From assembly GCA_900491605.1 (NCBI GenBank), contig UESW01004076.1, positions 730,278 to 794,277 of the forward strand: a DNA stretch of 64,000 nucleotides, in the 5' to 3' direction. The notes under the pieces were generated by a model that was not told the DNA's origin, made no database searches, and worked only from the letters and a program-made list of their open reading frames with translations. The translations under genes and the position numbers were made by a program. Shown here in pieces: positions 11,940 to 21,597 of the stretch. How positions within the stretch are numbered: position 1 is the first letter of the stretch; each line of letters begins with the position of its first letter. This DNA is from Calamus simplicifolius. Taxonomy: Eukaryota; Streptophyta; Magnoliopsida; Arecales; Arecaceae.

Positions 11940-12991
11940 TGTTGAGGGATAAAATCACTATGCTTCAATAATCGTGTACGTGATTAAGGCTAGTCTTAAT
12001 TCCTACTCACTGTGCGACACCCTCCAAGGATAAGTCAGCCTCGGTAGGTCGGGGCGCCTTAGCCCCCTCACCGTGCCAAGGATTCTCAAGGTGCGGACCG
12101 CGTTTCGTATCCCCATCCGAGCCTACATCATCTCTCGGTCCCAGCCGAGCTTCCATCTCTCAGTTCCAGCCGAGCCATTATCTCTCGGTCCCAGCCGAGC
12201 TATCATCTCTCGGTCCCAACCGAGTCATCATCTCTCGGTCCCAGTCGAGCCCTTGTTTCTCGGTCCTAGCCGAGCTACCGTCTCTTGGCCCCTCCGGCCG
12301 AACTATCGTCTGCCGTCTCTCGGCTCCGACCGAGCTATCGTCCCTTGGCTCTAACCAAACTATCCCACCACCCGGCTTTCTAGCTGGTTCCTTCCTATCA
12401 CTCGGCCTAGCCCGAGTAATCCCCATACCTCTACGGAATCCGATGCGGGAAAGCTTAAATCCTTAAGATTCAAAACAGGAATCATATCCGAGAGTGGCCT
12501 AGGCCCCTGGGGCCTATGCCCCCACCAAATCTCGAGACATCAATAAGCTCTCCCAGCTGTTGATCCTCTAACTAATCGGATACGAATCCTACCGATCTTA
12601 TAACAAACAGATTCGGATTTCAACGGCTTTTGGACCCACGACGCTTCCAAACAACCAGGTGATCTTCTATAAATACCACAGCTTCAGACTCCCTCAGGTA
12701 CGCGATCCCCCGTGCGCACACTTGCTCACTGGCTCTCTCTCTCTCTCTCTCTCTGCCCTTGCTTCCGCCATTAGTGCTCCGCTCGGAGCCTCTGAAAAAA
12801 CTCTTCAGCGAGAGCCTTCTCCTCATTTCTGTTGACTGTCGATCTCCACTAACTTGAGCGTCGGAGGGTCTTCCGCAGAGGGCCACCCCCAATGCCTCTC
12901 GCGTGAGGACTGTCTTGCAGGTCCGCCCAGGAGGAAGCCCATCTCGAAGCCCCGTCGTGCCCGAGTCAGAGGATGGATTTCAGCAGCAACA
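11940..12991 (+). repeat. 5' LTR of the compact element
   Basis: 1052 bp, starting TGTTGAGG and ending CAGCAGCAACA. It contains a 25-bp tandem array (12130-12350) of CTCTCGGTCCCAGCCGAGC-type units, each a small CTCGG...CCGAG hairpin. A TATAAATA box at 12668-12675 is the likely LTR promoter and is followed by a (CT)n tract. Confidence 0.9.
12668..12675 (+). promoter_or_regulatory. LTR TATA box
   Basis: TATAAATA within the 5' LTR of the compact element. The same box recurs in its 3' LTR near 15204 (TCTATAAATACC). A transcript from here would read the gag fragment. Confidence 0.6.
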
Positions 12992-13077
12992 GATTGGCGC
13001 TAAAGGAAGGACCCTCAAGTCCCTAAAAACTTATGATCCAGGAGACAAGGATCTTAGTCTGCAAGAGGATTCCTCCC

Positions 13078-13530
13078 ATGGCCAACCGAAGAAAGGCCAC
13101 CTCCGAAGTCCGAGATCATGTCGCCTCTCAAAGGCCTGATCCAGTGAGCAATGTCGCGTCGCCACCGCCGCCAGTCGAGACTCCGTCACCGCCGGCGGCC
13201 CCGGTGACTCAGGACCAGTTCGCCTTACTGGCCCAGCAGGTTCAGGCTCTGGCCAACCTGATTCAGGGGTACTCCAAAGCCCCCCGTCCGGCCGCTCATG
13301 CTCCTCACCCTCCTGAGGAGGATGCGGCCCCCGCTCATCCGGCGATCTCTTCATCCAGTCCGCACGGGGTTGCGGACCCCCCTCGCCGTCCCAAGGAAGC
13401 TGAGCCAACTCCCCAGCGAGCCTGCGGCAAAGATCTCCCCAGATCTCGATGGGTTCAATCTCTCTCCTCGGTGTATTCTCGCCATGATTCGACACCGTCT
13501 CAGTATCCTCCTCCTCCTGCTCAGATAAAG
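13078..13530 (+). pseudogene. Truncated gag N-terminus
   Basis: The start MANRRKATSEVRDHVASQRP closely parallels the gag start at 26976 (MANRRRETFEAQDQVASQRP). A Pro/Ser-rich linker and a VTQDQFALLAQQVQALANL segment follow. Similarity to gag stops after SRHDSTPS near 13500; the frame then runs to 13608 through sequence that is the antisense of the downstream ORF. The capsid core and zinc knuckle are missing. Confidence 0.75.
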
Positions 13531-14053
13531 CCGCATGTGCTTCCACATCCCGGACAAAGTTTCCCCATCCTCGGGGAAAATCGGAACCAATATTCCTTTC
13601 AGCGATAAAGAATCGGATCTTCCATCCCTTTATGGATGACGGTTTATCCACGATTGTCTTGAATGACCTCCGGGGACCGATGTAAGGCCACTCTGATTTC
13701 CTCCCAGATATCAGGTGGTAGCAAGCGTGGAATAAGGGCAGAGTTGCTGTTACCTTCACTTGGCTACACATCGAGATAAACCCGATGATGTTCCGCCAGC
13801 TGTTGGGGGCTACCATTGTTGGACAGAGGTTGTAGAACCTCATGATCTCTTTCACCAAAGGATGGAGAGGAAACCGGAGGCCCGCCTTCAGACTATCTTC
13901 ATAAAGAAAGACGCCATGCTCCAGTTCTTGCGAAACCCTAAGCTCGGGCCCCGACAATCGCAGGAGGATATCTGAAGGAATACCGTATTTCAGGCGAAGT
14001 TTCCCCAGATCCTCAGCAGTAGTTTCCGAAACCATGTTGTCGGGGCACATCAT
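13490..14053 (-). CDS. Antisense retroelement ORF, Transposase_28-like ('putative gypsy-type transposon')
   Basis: The ORF starts at 14053 (MMCPDNMVSETTAEDLGKLR) and runs antisense to the element's own transcript. It contains FPLHPLVKEIMRFYNLCP, MVAPNSWRNIIGF and SEWPYIGPRRSF blocks, which I recognise as the plant 'putative gypsy type transposon' family (PF04195). It stays open to 13031, but the part below about 13490 is the reverse of gag and is not family-like. The equivalent ORF at 18304-18861 in the large element is interrupted by a stop; this one is not. A TATTTAA motif on the minus strand near 14327-14333 could serve as its promoter. Function is unknown. The family name is historical and no transposase catalytic motif is visible. 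Confidence 0.7.
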
Positions 14054-14447
14054 TCAGCTCGCTGGAAGGAGCACCGAGCAAGATTATAGAGAATATGGGA
14101 AAACAAATCCCTCCAGAAAAAATGAAGGAACACTGCGAAGGGGAATGGTATTGTTTCGACTTTGCTTCCTCCCTAAGGAAACCGCCTCAAGAGAAGATAA
14201 GGCATCTCGCCCGAGGCGCCCGGAACCGCCTCCATAAACGCCGTGAAAATTGGGATTTGCTACGTGGCGATTCCCTAACCGTCGCCCCAAAGGAGCCTTA
14301 CCCACGAAGGCACAGCGGTCGTGTGGCATTAAATAGGACATCATTGCGCGGGCCGTCTAATCCGGGTCCTTCCGTTCAAATCGTGCCACCTGGACTTATA
14401 CTCCCTATGCCCGAACCTACGCTTCGAACTAGGGAGTGGGGGGCATG

Positions 14448-15516
14448 TGTTGAGGGGTAAAATCACTATGCTTCAATAATCATGTATGTGGCTAAGGCTA
14501 GCCCTGATTCCTGCTCGTTGTGCGACACCCGCTAGGGATAAGTCAGCCTCGATAGGTCGGGGCACCTTAGCCCCCTCACCGTGCCAAGGATTCTCAAGGC
14601 GCGGACCGCGTTTCGCATCCACATCCGAGCCTACATCATTTCTCGGTCCCAGCCGAGCTTCCATCTCTCGGTTCCAACCGAGCCATCATCTTTCGGTCCC
14701 AGCCGAGCTTCCATCTCTCGGTTCCAGCCGAGCTATTATCTCTCGGTCCCAGCCGAGTCATCATCTCTCGGTCCCAGCCGAGCCCTCGTTTCTCTGTCCC
14801 AGCCGAGCTACCGTCTCTTGGCTCCTCCGGCCGAACTATCGTCTGCCGTCTCTCGGCTCCGGCTGAGCTGTCGTCCCTTGGCTCTAACCGAACTATCCCA
14901 CCACCCGGCTTTTCTAGCTGGTTCCTTCCTATCACTCTGCCTAGCCCGAGTGATCCCCATACCTCTGCGGAATCCGGCGCGGGAAATCTTAAATCCTTAA
15001 GATTCAAAACATGAATCATATCCGAGAGTGGCCTAGGCCCCTGGGGCCTATGCCCCCACCAAATCTCGAGACATCAACAAGCTCTCCCAGCCGTTGATCC
15101 TCTAACTAATCGGATATGAATCCTACCGATCTTATAACAAACAAATTCGGATCTCAACGGCTTTTGGATCCACGACGCTCCCAAACAACCAGGTGATCTT
15201 CTATAAATACCACAGCTTCAGACCCCCCTCAGGTACGTGATCCCCGTGCGCACACTTGCTCACTGACTCTCTCTCTCTCTGCCCTTGCTTCCGCCATTAG
15301 CGCTCCGCTCGGAGCCTCTGGAGGAACACTTCAGCGAGATCCTTCTCCTCATTTCTGTTGACTGTCGATCTTCACTGACTTGAGCGTCGGAGGGTCTTCC
15401 GTAGAGGGCCACCCCAACGCCTCTCACGTGAGGACTGTCTTACAGGTCCGCCCAGGAGGAAGTCCATCTCGAAGCCCCGTCGCGTCCGAGTCGGAGGACG
15501 GATTTCAACAGCAATA
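14448..15516 (+). repeat. 3' LTR of the compact element
   Basis: 1069 bp, starting TGTTGAGGGG and ending GCAATA, so the terminal CA has become TA. It matches the 5' LTR throughout; differences are point changes, plus extra copies in the CTCGG hairpin array (about 14635-14870) and a shorter (CT)n tract. Confidence 0.9.
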
Positions 15517-15521
15517 ATATC

Positions 15522-16490
15522 CAAATAAGACTTTAGTTCGCATAGTCTTGAAATTCAAAAGATAAAAAGGACATATTTTAATAACTATGTAGGGCTCTAA
15601 TCATAATCCTTATAGTATACTATCTCTCTTTTATATAAGACAGATAGCCATAGCTTTCAAGATGGTCTTGTTGAATGTATGCAAGTTTAGAAATTTGTGA
15701 GAAAGACTTTGGTAAAAAAGAGATCCTACTAATTTCAAAGTTCAGTAAGAAACAGTCATTGTAATCTTCGGTTCTTCTTGTTGGGAGTGAAATTCTCTTC
15801 TCACCTTCATCCGTAGATATAGATCAGTGAATTGAACCTTATAAATTCGGATATTTGCTCTCTTATTTGGTTATACTCTCTTACTTCTGTATACTTTTAT
15901 CATACCAAATGGCATTAATTAGAGCTTTTATTGTAACAACAAATACGTATTAAGCCGGATACATATGTCAAAATTTTGCCATCTAAACATTTTCTATTTA
16001 ATGGGTTAAAAACTCATACCCAAATATAATAATTTTATTAAATAGGTAATCCAAACTGAACTACAAAAGAATGAATTAAGTTAAATAGATTAAACAGTGA
16101 GCACTGTTGCCGTGGTAATTGAGGCCTCTCTGGATGGGAATGTGGGCTACAATTTTCACATTTTGCCCTCATATCAATTACATATATAGCTTCAAAGCCT
16201 TAACAAGGCTGTTGGACGTTGATCGGTGGCAAGAACTCAAAATCACGTTCGATCGGCACGCTCTCGCCATATTATCATGACGTATTTGTGTCCCTCATCA
16301 ACGTGCCGATAATATTTTCACCCAAATTAATCTCTGATATGCCGCACCAAAATCCAATTTATACATTTCAGAGAGTCAAGATGTTTAAATCATAAATATA
16401 TGAGTGCCCCACAACGAGATGAGGCAAGATATCTTGATTTATATATCATAGCTGAAACGATAAAACTTTAAGATTAAAAATAATATTTAA
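15522..16490. other. Intergenic, no feature seen
   Basis: AT-rich sequence between the two LTR elements. No ORF, repeat end or RNA gene could be supported. Confidence 0.6.
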
Positions 16491-16495
16491 GTATT

Positions 16496-17899
16496 TGTTG
16501 CCGCCGGGCTCCGTCCTCCGACTCGGGCGCAGTCGATCTTCAGGGTGGCGGACCTGCACACAAGTCCTCGCGCAAGAGGCGTTGGGGGTGGCCCTCCGCG
16601 GAAGACCCTCCGACGCTCAAGTCAGTGAGAGGAAATCGGCGATCAATCAGAAAACGGGGAGGTGGATCCCTCTGGGGAGTCTCTCCGGGGGGCGGCCAAT
16701 CGGAAGCTCTAGAGGGTGAGAGCACCAACGAGCAGCAGGAGAGTGGGGAGTGGGGGTGTGAGCGCGCGCGTACCTGAGGGAATCTGTGAGCGTGATACTT
16801 ATAGGCTGTCGCCTGGATCTCGAGCGTCTTCTGGAAGGTTCAGAGGTTGTTAGGATACGGGAGTAGATCGAATCAGGCCGTTGTGGGGCTGTTGGGATCC
16901 GTATCTTGTTCGTTAGGGGATCGACGGCTGGGAGAGCTCCTTGATGGCTTGAGATCTGGTAGATGTGTAGGTCTCAGGTAGCCTTGATAGGTTCTAGACC
17001 ACTTCTCAGCATGATTCCTTGCCTAGAGTGCCGTTACAGTAGGCTGAGGCTCTCCCGCATCAGGTTCCGCGGAGGTGGGTATTGGATCGTGGGTCGTTCA
17101 GTGAAGCCGGGTCATGGAGGCTCGGAGGAAACGAACTACAGGAAGTTCGGGAGAGCCGAGCTATGGAAGCCCGGGGAGGCCGAGCTACGGGAGCCCGGGA
17201 AGGCCGAGCTACGGGAGCCCGGGGAGGCCGAGCTATGGAAGCCCAGGAAAGGCCGAGCTATGGGAGCCCAGGGAGGCCGAGCTATGGAAGCCCGGGAAGG
17301 CCGAGCTATGGAAGCCCGGGGAGGCCGAGCTACGGAAGCCCGGGAAAGGCCGAGCTATGGGAGCCCGGGGAGGCCGAGCTACGGGAGCCCGGAAAGGCTG
17401 AGCTACGGGAGCCCGTGGAGGCCGAGCTATGGGAGCCCGGGGAGGCCGAGCTACGGGAGCCCGGGAAGGCCGAGCTACGGGAGCCCGGGAAGGCCGAGCT
17501 ATGGGAGCCCGGGGAGGCCGAGCTACGGGAGCCCAGGGAGGCCGAGCTATGGAAGCCTGGGAAGGCCGAGCTACGGGAGCCCGGGGAGGCCGAGCTACGG
17601 AAGCCCGGGAAGGCCGAGCTATGGGAGCCCGGGGAGGCCGAGCTACGGGAGCCCGGGGAGGCCGAGCTATGGAAGCCCGGGAAGGCCGAGCTACGGGAGC
17701 TCGGGGAGGCCGAGCTACAGAAGCCCGGGAAGGCCGAGCTACGGGAGCTCGGGGAGGCCGAGCTACGGAAGCCCGGGAAAGCCGAGCTATGGAAGCCCGG
17801 GAAAGGCCAAGCTACGGAAGCTCGGGAAGGCCGAGCGGAGGGGGTTGGTCTTAGCCTCCTCGCATGGATATTGATGCAATGAAGATTTTACCCCCAACA
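16496..17899 (-). repeat. 3' LTR of the Tat element with a long 24-bp minisatellite
   Basis: 1404 bp. Its ends (+ strand TGTTGCCGCC...CCCCAACA) match the 5' LTR. Positions 17150-17845 hold about 29 tandem 24-bp units of the form CGAGCTACGGGAGCCCGGGGAGGC. The other LTR has about 17 units, which accounts for nearly all of the 290-bp length difference. A TATAAGTATC motif on the minus strand near 16796-16805 could be the LTR promoter. ORFs through the array are translation artefacts of a period divisible by 3. Confidence 0.92.
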
Positions 17900-18198
17900 C
17901 ATGCCCTCCACTTCCTAGTTCAAAGCATAGGTTCGGGCATAGGGAGTATAAGTCCAGATGGCACGCTCCGGATGGGACAGTTTGGTTTAGACAGCTCTTG
18001 CAATGATGCCCTAATTAATGCGACAGGATCATCGTGCCTTTGGGGGTAAGGCTCCCCCACGAGTGACGGTTGGGAATACGCCACGTCGCGAATCCCGATC
18101 GATCCGGTATTTGTCGAGGCGGTTCCAGACGCCTCGGGCGGGACGCCCCGTCTTCTCAAGGCGGCTTCCTTAGCGGGGAAGCAAGGCGATAGCCGCAC

Positions 18199-18208
18199 TA
18201 TATATATG
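18199..18208 (+). promoter_or_regulatory. TATA box upstream of the antisense ORF
   Basis: TATATATATG about 100 bp upstream of the ATG at 18304, just inside the 3' LTR and directed opposite to gag-pol. Its spacing fits a plant TATA box with a ~70-nt leader. The call is inferred from sequence only. Confidence 0.5.
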
Positions 18209-18303
18209 CATGTTTGCAGCATCCTTTCATTTTGTTTTTGAAGAGTTTCGTCTTTTGCTCTTCGCGACACCCGTCGTTTTTCCTGGAGTTTTTCTCAGTT
18301 AAG

Positions 18304-18861
18304 ATGATGATGAGTCCAGACGACGTGGTTTCAGAGATCGTCGCTGAGGATTTGGGAAGGATTCATCAGTGGTATGGCATGCCCTCAGATGTCATTCTGC
18401 GGGTGCCGGAGTCTGGAGATAGGGTCTCGCGAGATCTGGAGTCTGGGGTCTTCGTTTATGAAGACAGCTTGAAAGCAGGCTTCCGCTTTCCTCTCCATCC
18501 CTTGGTGAAGGAAATCATGACTCATTATAACATCTGCCCGGCGATGGTGGCCCCAAACAGTTGGTGAAGCATCGTCGGATTTATTTCAATGTGCCACCAA
18601 ATTCAAATTCTCGCCACTCTTCCCCTTTTCCGCGCCTGCTATCATCTGATACCTGGGAGGAAATCAGAGTGGCCCTACATTGGACCCCGGAGGTCCTTCA
18701 ACGTTATTGTGGATAAGCCATCCTCTATAAAGGGATGGAAGAGCCGGTTTGTTATCGCAGAGGGGAACATTGGTTCCGACTTCCCTCGGAAATGGGGGAA
18801 TTTTGTTAGGGATGCGGAAACACATCCAATTTTGTCAGCGCAGGAGGAGAGGGAATTATAG
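18304..18861 (+). pseudogene. Antisense Transposase_28-like ORF of the Tat element (one stop)
   Basis: Starts MMMSPDDVVSEIVAEDLGRI and carries the same FPLHPLVKEIMTHYNICP, MVAPNSW and SEWPYIGPRRSF blocks as the antisense ORF at 14053-13490. A TGA at 18565 interrupts it directly after NSW; the other copy has Arg there, so CGA-to-TGA decay is likely. The frame then continues to the stop at 18861. It lies between the 3' LTR and the integrase, opposite to pol, like the antisense genes reported in Grande-type Tat elements. The role is unknown. Confidence 0.75.
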
Positions 18862-18869
18862 CTCGGCCC

Positions 18870-19085
18870 AGCCGAGTTTCGGAAAAATTTTTTACTTGGC
18901 CCTGCTAAGGTTCGGAGAGTTTGTTGCTCAGCTCAGCTAAGGTTCAGAGAATTCATTTTACTTGGCCCTGCCAAGGTTCGGAGAATTTGTTGCTCGGCCC
19001 AGCCGAGGTTCAGAGAATATTTTACTTGGCCCTGCCAAGGTTCAGAGAATTTGCTTGCTCGGCCCAGCCGAGGTTCGTAGAATCA
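18870..19085. repeat. Short outlying block of the 64-bp hairpin repeat
   Basis: Three to four copies of CTCGGCCCAGCCGAG / CTTGGCCCTGCCAAG half-units joined by GTTCGGAGAAT. They are of the same type as the main array at 20345-21530 but separated from it by 1.25 kb containing the coiled-coil ORF. Confidence 0.85.
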
Positions 19086-19500
19086 GGGCTCGGAGAAATG
19101 GCTTAGTTGCCACTGTGAGCCGTAGTGTTAGATCCTGCGGTGCTTGGTGAGGGGTGTCAGGATGGGCGGTACATGGTCATGCTCTTTATTTATGATGCTA
19201 TCCCTCCCGAGGGGACGAGTCACCGCCAGGCGCAAAATTTCTTTCTTTTTTGCTCTTTCCGAGAAGGGGGCTAGCCTTAAAAGAGCTTGGGGAAGTGTTG
19301 GGAGCATTTATTATGGGGGGCCGGCAGATCGGAAAATATCCTGTTCAAGGGGTTTCCCGAATAATCCGTACGTGCTTACCGATCTCTCTCGGGATGGGGC
19401 ATGACCCTTCGGATTCCGCAGGCAATAAAGCGATGACACGTGACGAGTTCTCGTAGGTCGGTTGCTGCGGTGCGTCCGATCGGGATACCCGCCTAGCAAG

Positions 19501-19508
19501 TATAAATA
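19501..19508 (+). promoter_or_regulatory. TATA box upstream of the coiled-coil antisense ORF
   Basis: TATAAATA, 61 bp upstream of the ATG at 19569, with a pyrimidine-rich leader (CCATCCCTCATTTTAGG) in between. Spacing and composition are good for a plant core promoter. Confidence 0.6.
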
Positions 19509-19568
19509 TGACCGAGGGATGTTGGCCTTAGCCATCCCTCATTTTAGGTCTTGAAATAGCATTAGATC

Positions 19569-19871
19569 ATGGCTTCTCAAGGGCGATCCTCCGAAGAGTT
19601 ACGTGCATCACTCGACAGTCTGTTACACCCGCAGAGGGGGTGTACCACAATCACTGTTGACGGGTTGGGTCTGGCGTCGACCCTTGCGAGCCAACAGCAG
19701 CTCGTAAGGGTCGTCGAGGAGTACGTGGATGTCTCTACTCGGGAGACGGAGGCCCTGCGCCGGGTGGCAGACCAGCAGAGGGAGGAGATTGCGTCGCTCC
19801 GCCAGCAGGTCGCTGACCTCACCGAGCGGCTGGAGGACCTACTGGCGTCCGGGAGCGGCACCGAATCTTAG
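19569..19871 (+). CDS. 100-aa coiled-coil protein, antisense inside the Tat element
   Basis: Starts MASQGRSSEELRASLDSLLH. Residues ~45-95 form a strongly heptad-patterned acidic/basic helix (ETEALRRVADQQREEIASLR then QQVADLTERLEDLLASG), predicted to be a coiled coil. It is uninterrupted, has a TATA box at 19501, and a possible poly(A) signal (AATGAAA) follows near 19937. I know no family for it. It could be a separate gene or a distal exon of the antisense transcript starting near 18230. Alternatively it is chance coding in a GC-rich 3' region, but the regular heptads and promoter argue against that. Confidence 0.5.
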   Translation: MASQGRSSEELRASLDSLLHPQRGCTTITVDGLGLASTLASQQQLVRVVEEYVDVSTRETEALRRVADQQREEIASLRQQVADLTERLEDLLASGSGTES

Positions 19872-20344
19872 ATGGGGCCTCCTTTGCTTCTTGTTTTTGC
19901 TTTTTCTGTTTCTTTTTGTACTCCCTTTCCTCCATCAATGAAAGTGGTTTGTTTGGATAATTTTCTTATCTCAAGAGTTTTTAGCTTTAAAAATGCCATT
20001 CGCATAATAGTTGGGGAGTCGGTGTGGCTCCACTGGTTCAACTGCCGAGTCATGGCTCGGTTTGGGATAGGCGCTTTGTTCGGCAAGTTATAGGGGTGTT
20101 GCCAAAAAGCTTTAGTAACGAAGAGGGGGACCTTCCCGGCTTTTGCTCGGGGTCTGCGGTCGGTTTTGTGGGGCTTTATTGGACCCTTTAGGGGTTTGCC
20201 GGAGGCACATCCTTTGTGCGTGCTGATAGTTTTTCGCGTAGCGTGCCTTTTTCAGATCGACCGAGATTTGGGGACTACTTAAGAGTCCTTCGGTTTTAAC
20301 CAGGGGCCATACACTTCGACTTTCCGCTGGGATTTTAGCTCGAA

Positions 20345-21530
20345 GAATCTTGGCCCTGCCAAGGTTCGGAGAACTTATTGCTCGGCCCAGCCGAGGTTCG
20401 GAGAATTCTTTTTACTTGGCCCTACCAAGGTTCGGAGAATTTGTTGCTCGGCCCAGCCGAGGTTCGGAGAATATTTTACTTGGCCCTGCCAAGGTTCGGA
20501 GAATTTGTTGCTCGGCCCAGCCGAGGTTCGGAGAATATTTTACTTGGCCCTGCCAAGGTTCGGAGAATTTGTTGCTCGGCCCAGCCGAGGTTCAGAGAAT
20601 ATTTTACTTGGCCCTACCAAGGTTCGGAGAATTTGCTGCTCGGCCCAGCCGAGGTTCGGAGAATATTTTACTTGGCCCTGCCAAGGTTCGGAGAATTTAT
20701 TGCTCGGCCCAGCCGAGGTTCGGAGAATTTTTACTTGGCCCTGCCGAGGTTCGGAGAATTTTTTACTTGGCCCTGCCAAGGTTCGGAGAATTTGCTGCTC
20801 GGCCCAGCCGAGGTTCGGAGAATATTTTACTTGGCCCTGCCAAGGTTCAGAGAATTTGTTGCTCGGCCCAGCCGAGGTTCGGAGAATATTTTACTTGGCC
20901 CTGCCAAGGTTCGGAGAATTTGTTGCTCGGCCCAGCCGAGGTTCGGAGAATATTTTACTTGGCCCTGCTAAGGTTCGGAGAATTTGTTGCTCGGCCCAGC
21001 CGAGGTTCAGAGAATATTTCACTTGGCCCTGCCAAGGTTCGAAGAATTTGTTGCTCGGCCCAGCCGAGGTTCGGAGAATTTTTACTTGGCCCTGCCAAGG
21101 TTCGGAGAATTTTTTACTTAGCCCTGCCAAGGTTCGGAGAATTTGTTGCTCGGCCCAGCCGAGGTTCGGAGAATATTTTACTTTGTCCTGCCAAGGCAAG
21201 GTTCGGAGAATTTGTTGCTCGGCCTAGCCGAGGTTCGGAGAATATTTTACTTGGCCCTGCCAAGGTTCGGAGAATTTGTTGCTCGGCCCAGCCGAGGTTC
21301 GGAGAATATTTTACTTGGCCCTGTCAAGGTTCGGAGAATTTGTTGCTCGGCCCAGCCGAGGTTCGGAGAATTTTTACTTGGCCCTGCCAAGGTTCGGAGA
21401 ATTTTTTACTTGGCCCTGCCAAGGTTCGGAGAATTTGTTGCTCGGCCCAGCTGAGGTTCGGAGAATATTTTACTTGGCCCTGCCATGGTTCAGAGAATTT
21501 GTTGCTCGGCCCAGCCGAGGTTTGGAGAAT
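20345..21530. repeat. 64-bp tandem array of paired hairpins
   Basis: About 18 units of two half-repeats: GCTCGGCCCAGCCGAGGTTCGGAGAATATTTTA and CTTGGCCCTGCCAAGGTTCGGAGAATTTGTT. Each half holds a perfect 6-bp inverted repeat (CTCGGC/GCCGAG and CTTGGC/GCCAAG). Several positions have a duplicated or lost half-unit (for example 20728-20770, 21080-21130 and 21370-21415). It lies directly downstream of the pol stop, in the Tat 3' untranslated region. The ~440-codon ORF across it is an artefact. Confidence 0.92.
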
Positions 21531-21597
21531 TCCTGTCCAGACAAGTAGCTTGGTCATGCCGAGGATTGGTAAGCAGCATCTATTTCTTTTTGCAACC

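Larger units (their letters stand above)
11940..15516 (+). mobile_element. Compact non-autonomous Tat-related LTR retrotransposon
   Basis: Two LTRs (11940-12991 and 14448-15516) flank a 1456-bp internal region. The 5-bp TSD ATATC is at 11935-11939 and 15517-15521. The 5' LTR is followed by GATTGGCGCTAAAGG (primer-binding region) and the 3' LTR is preceded by a purine tract AGGGAGTGGGGGGCA. The LTR start (TGTTGAGGGATAAAATCA) matches that of the 11.7-kb element at 16496-28175, read on its coding strand. Inside are only a gag N-terminal fragment (+) and an antisense ORF (-); protease, RT, RNase H and integrase are absent. It would need proteins from a relative to move. Confidence 0.9.

Noticed and set aside
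13031..13490. C-terminal 150 residues of the antisense ORF as a real domain
   Set aside because: This stretch is the exact reverse strand of the gag fragment; its reading is a by-product of the deletion junction.
16963..17882. ORFs of 266-303 codons reading PSYGSPGR-type repeats
   Set aside because: Translation of the 24-bp LTR minisatellite; present in several frames and varying with copy number.
20345..21530. Possible CRISPR-like repeat array
   Set aside because: Repeats are directly tandem with no unique spacers, lie in a plant retrotransposon, and no cas genes are present.
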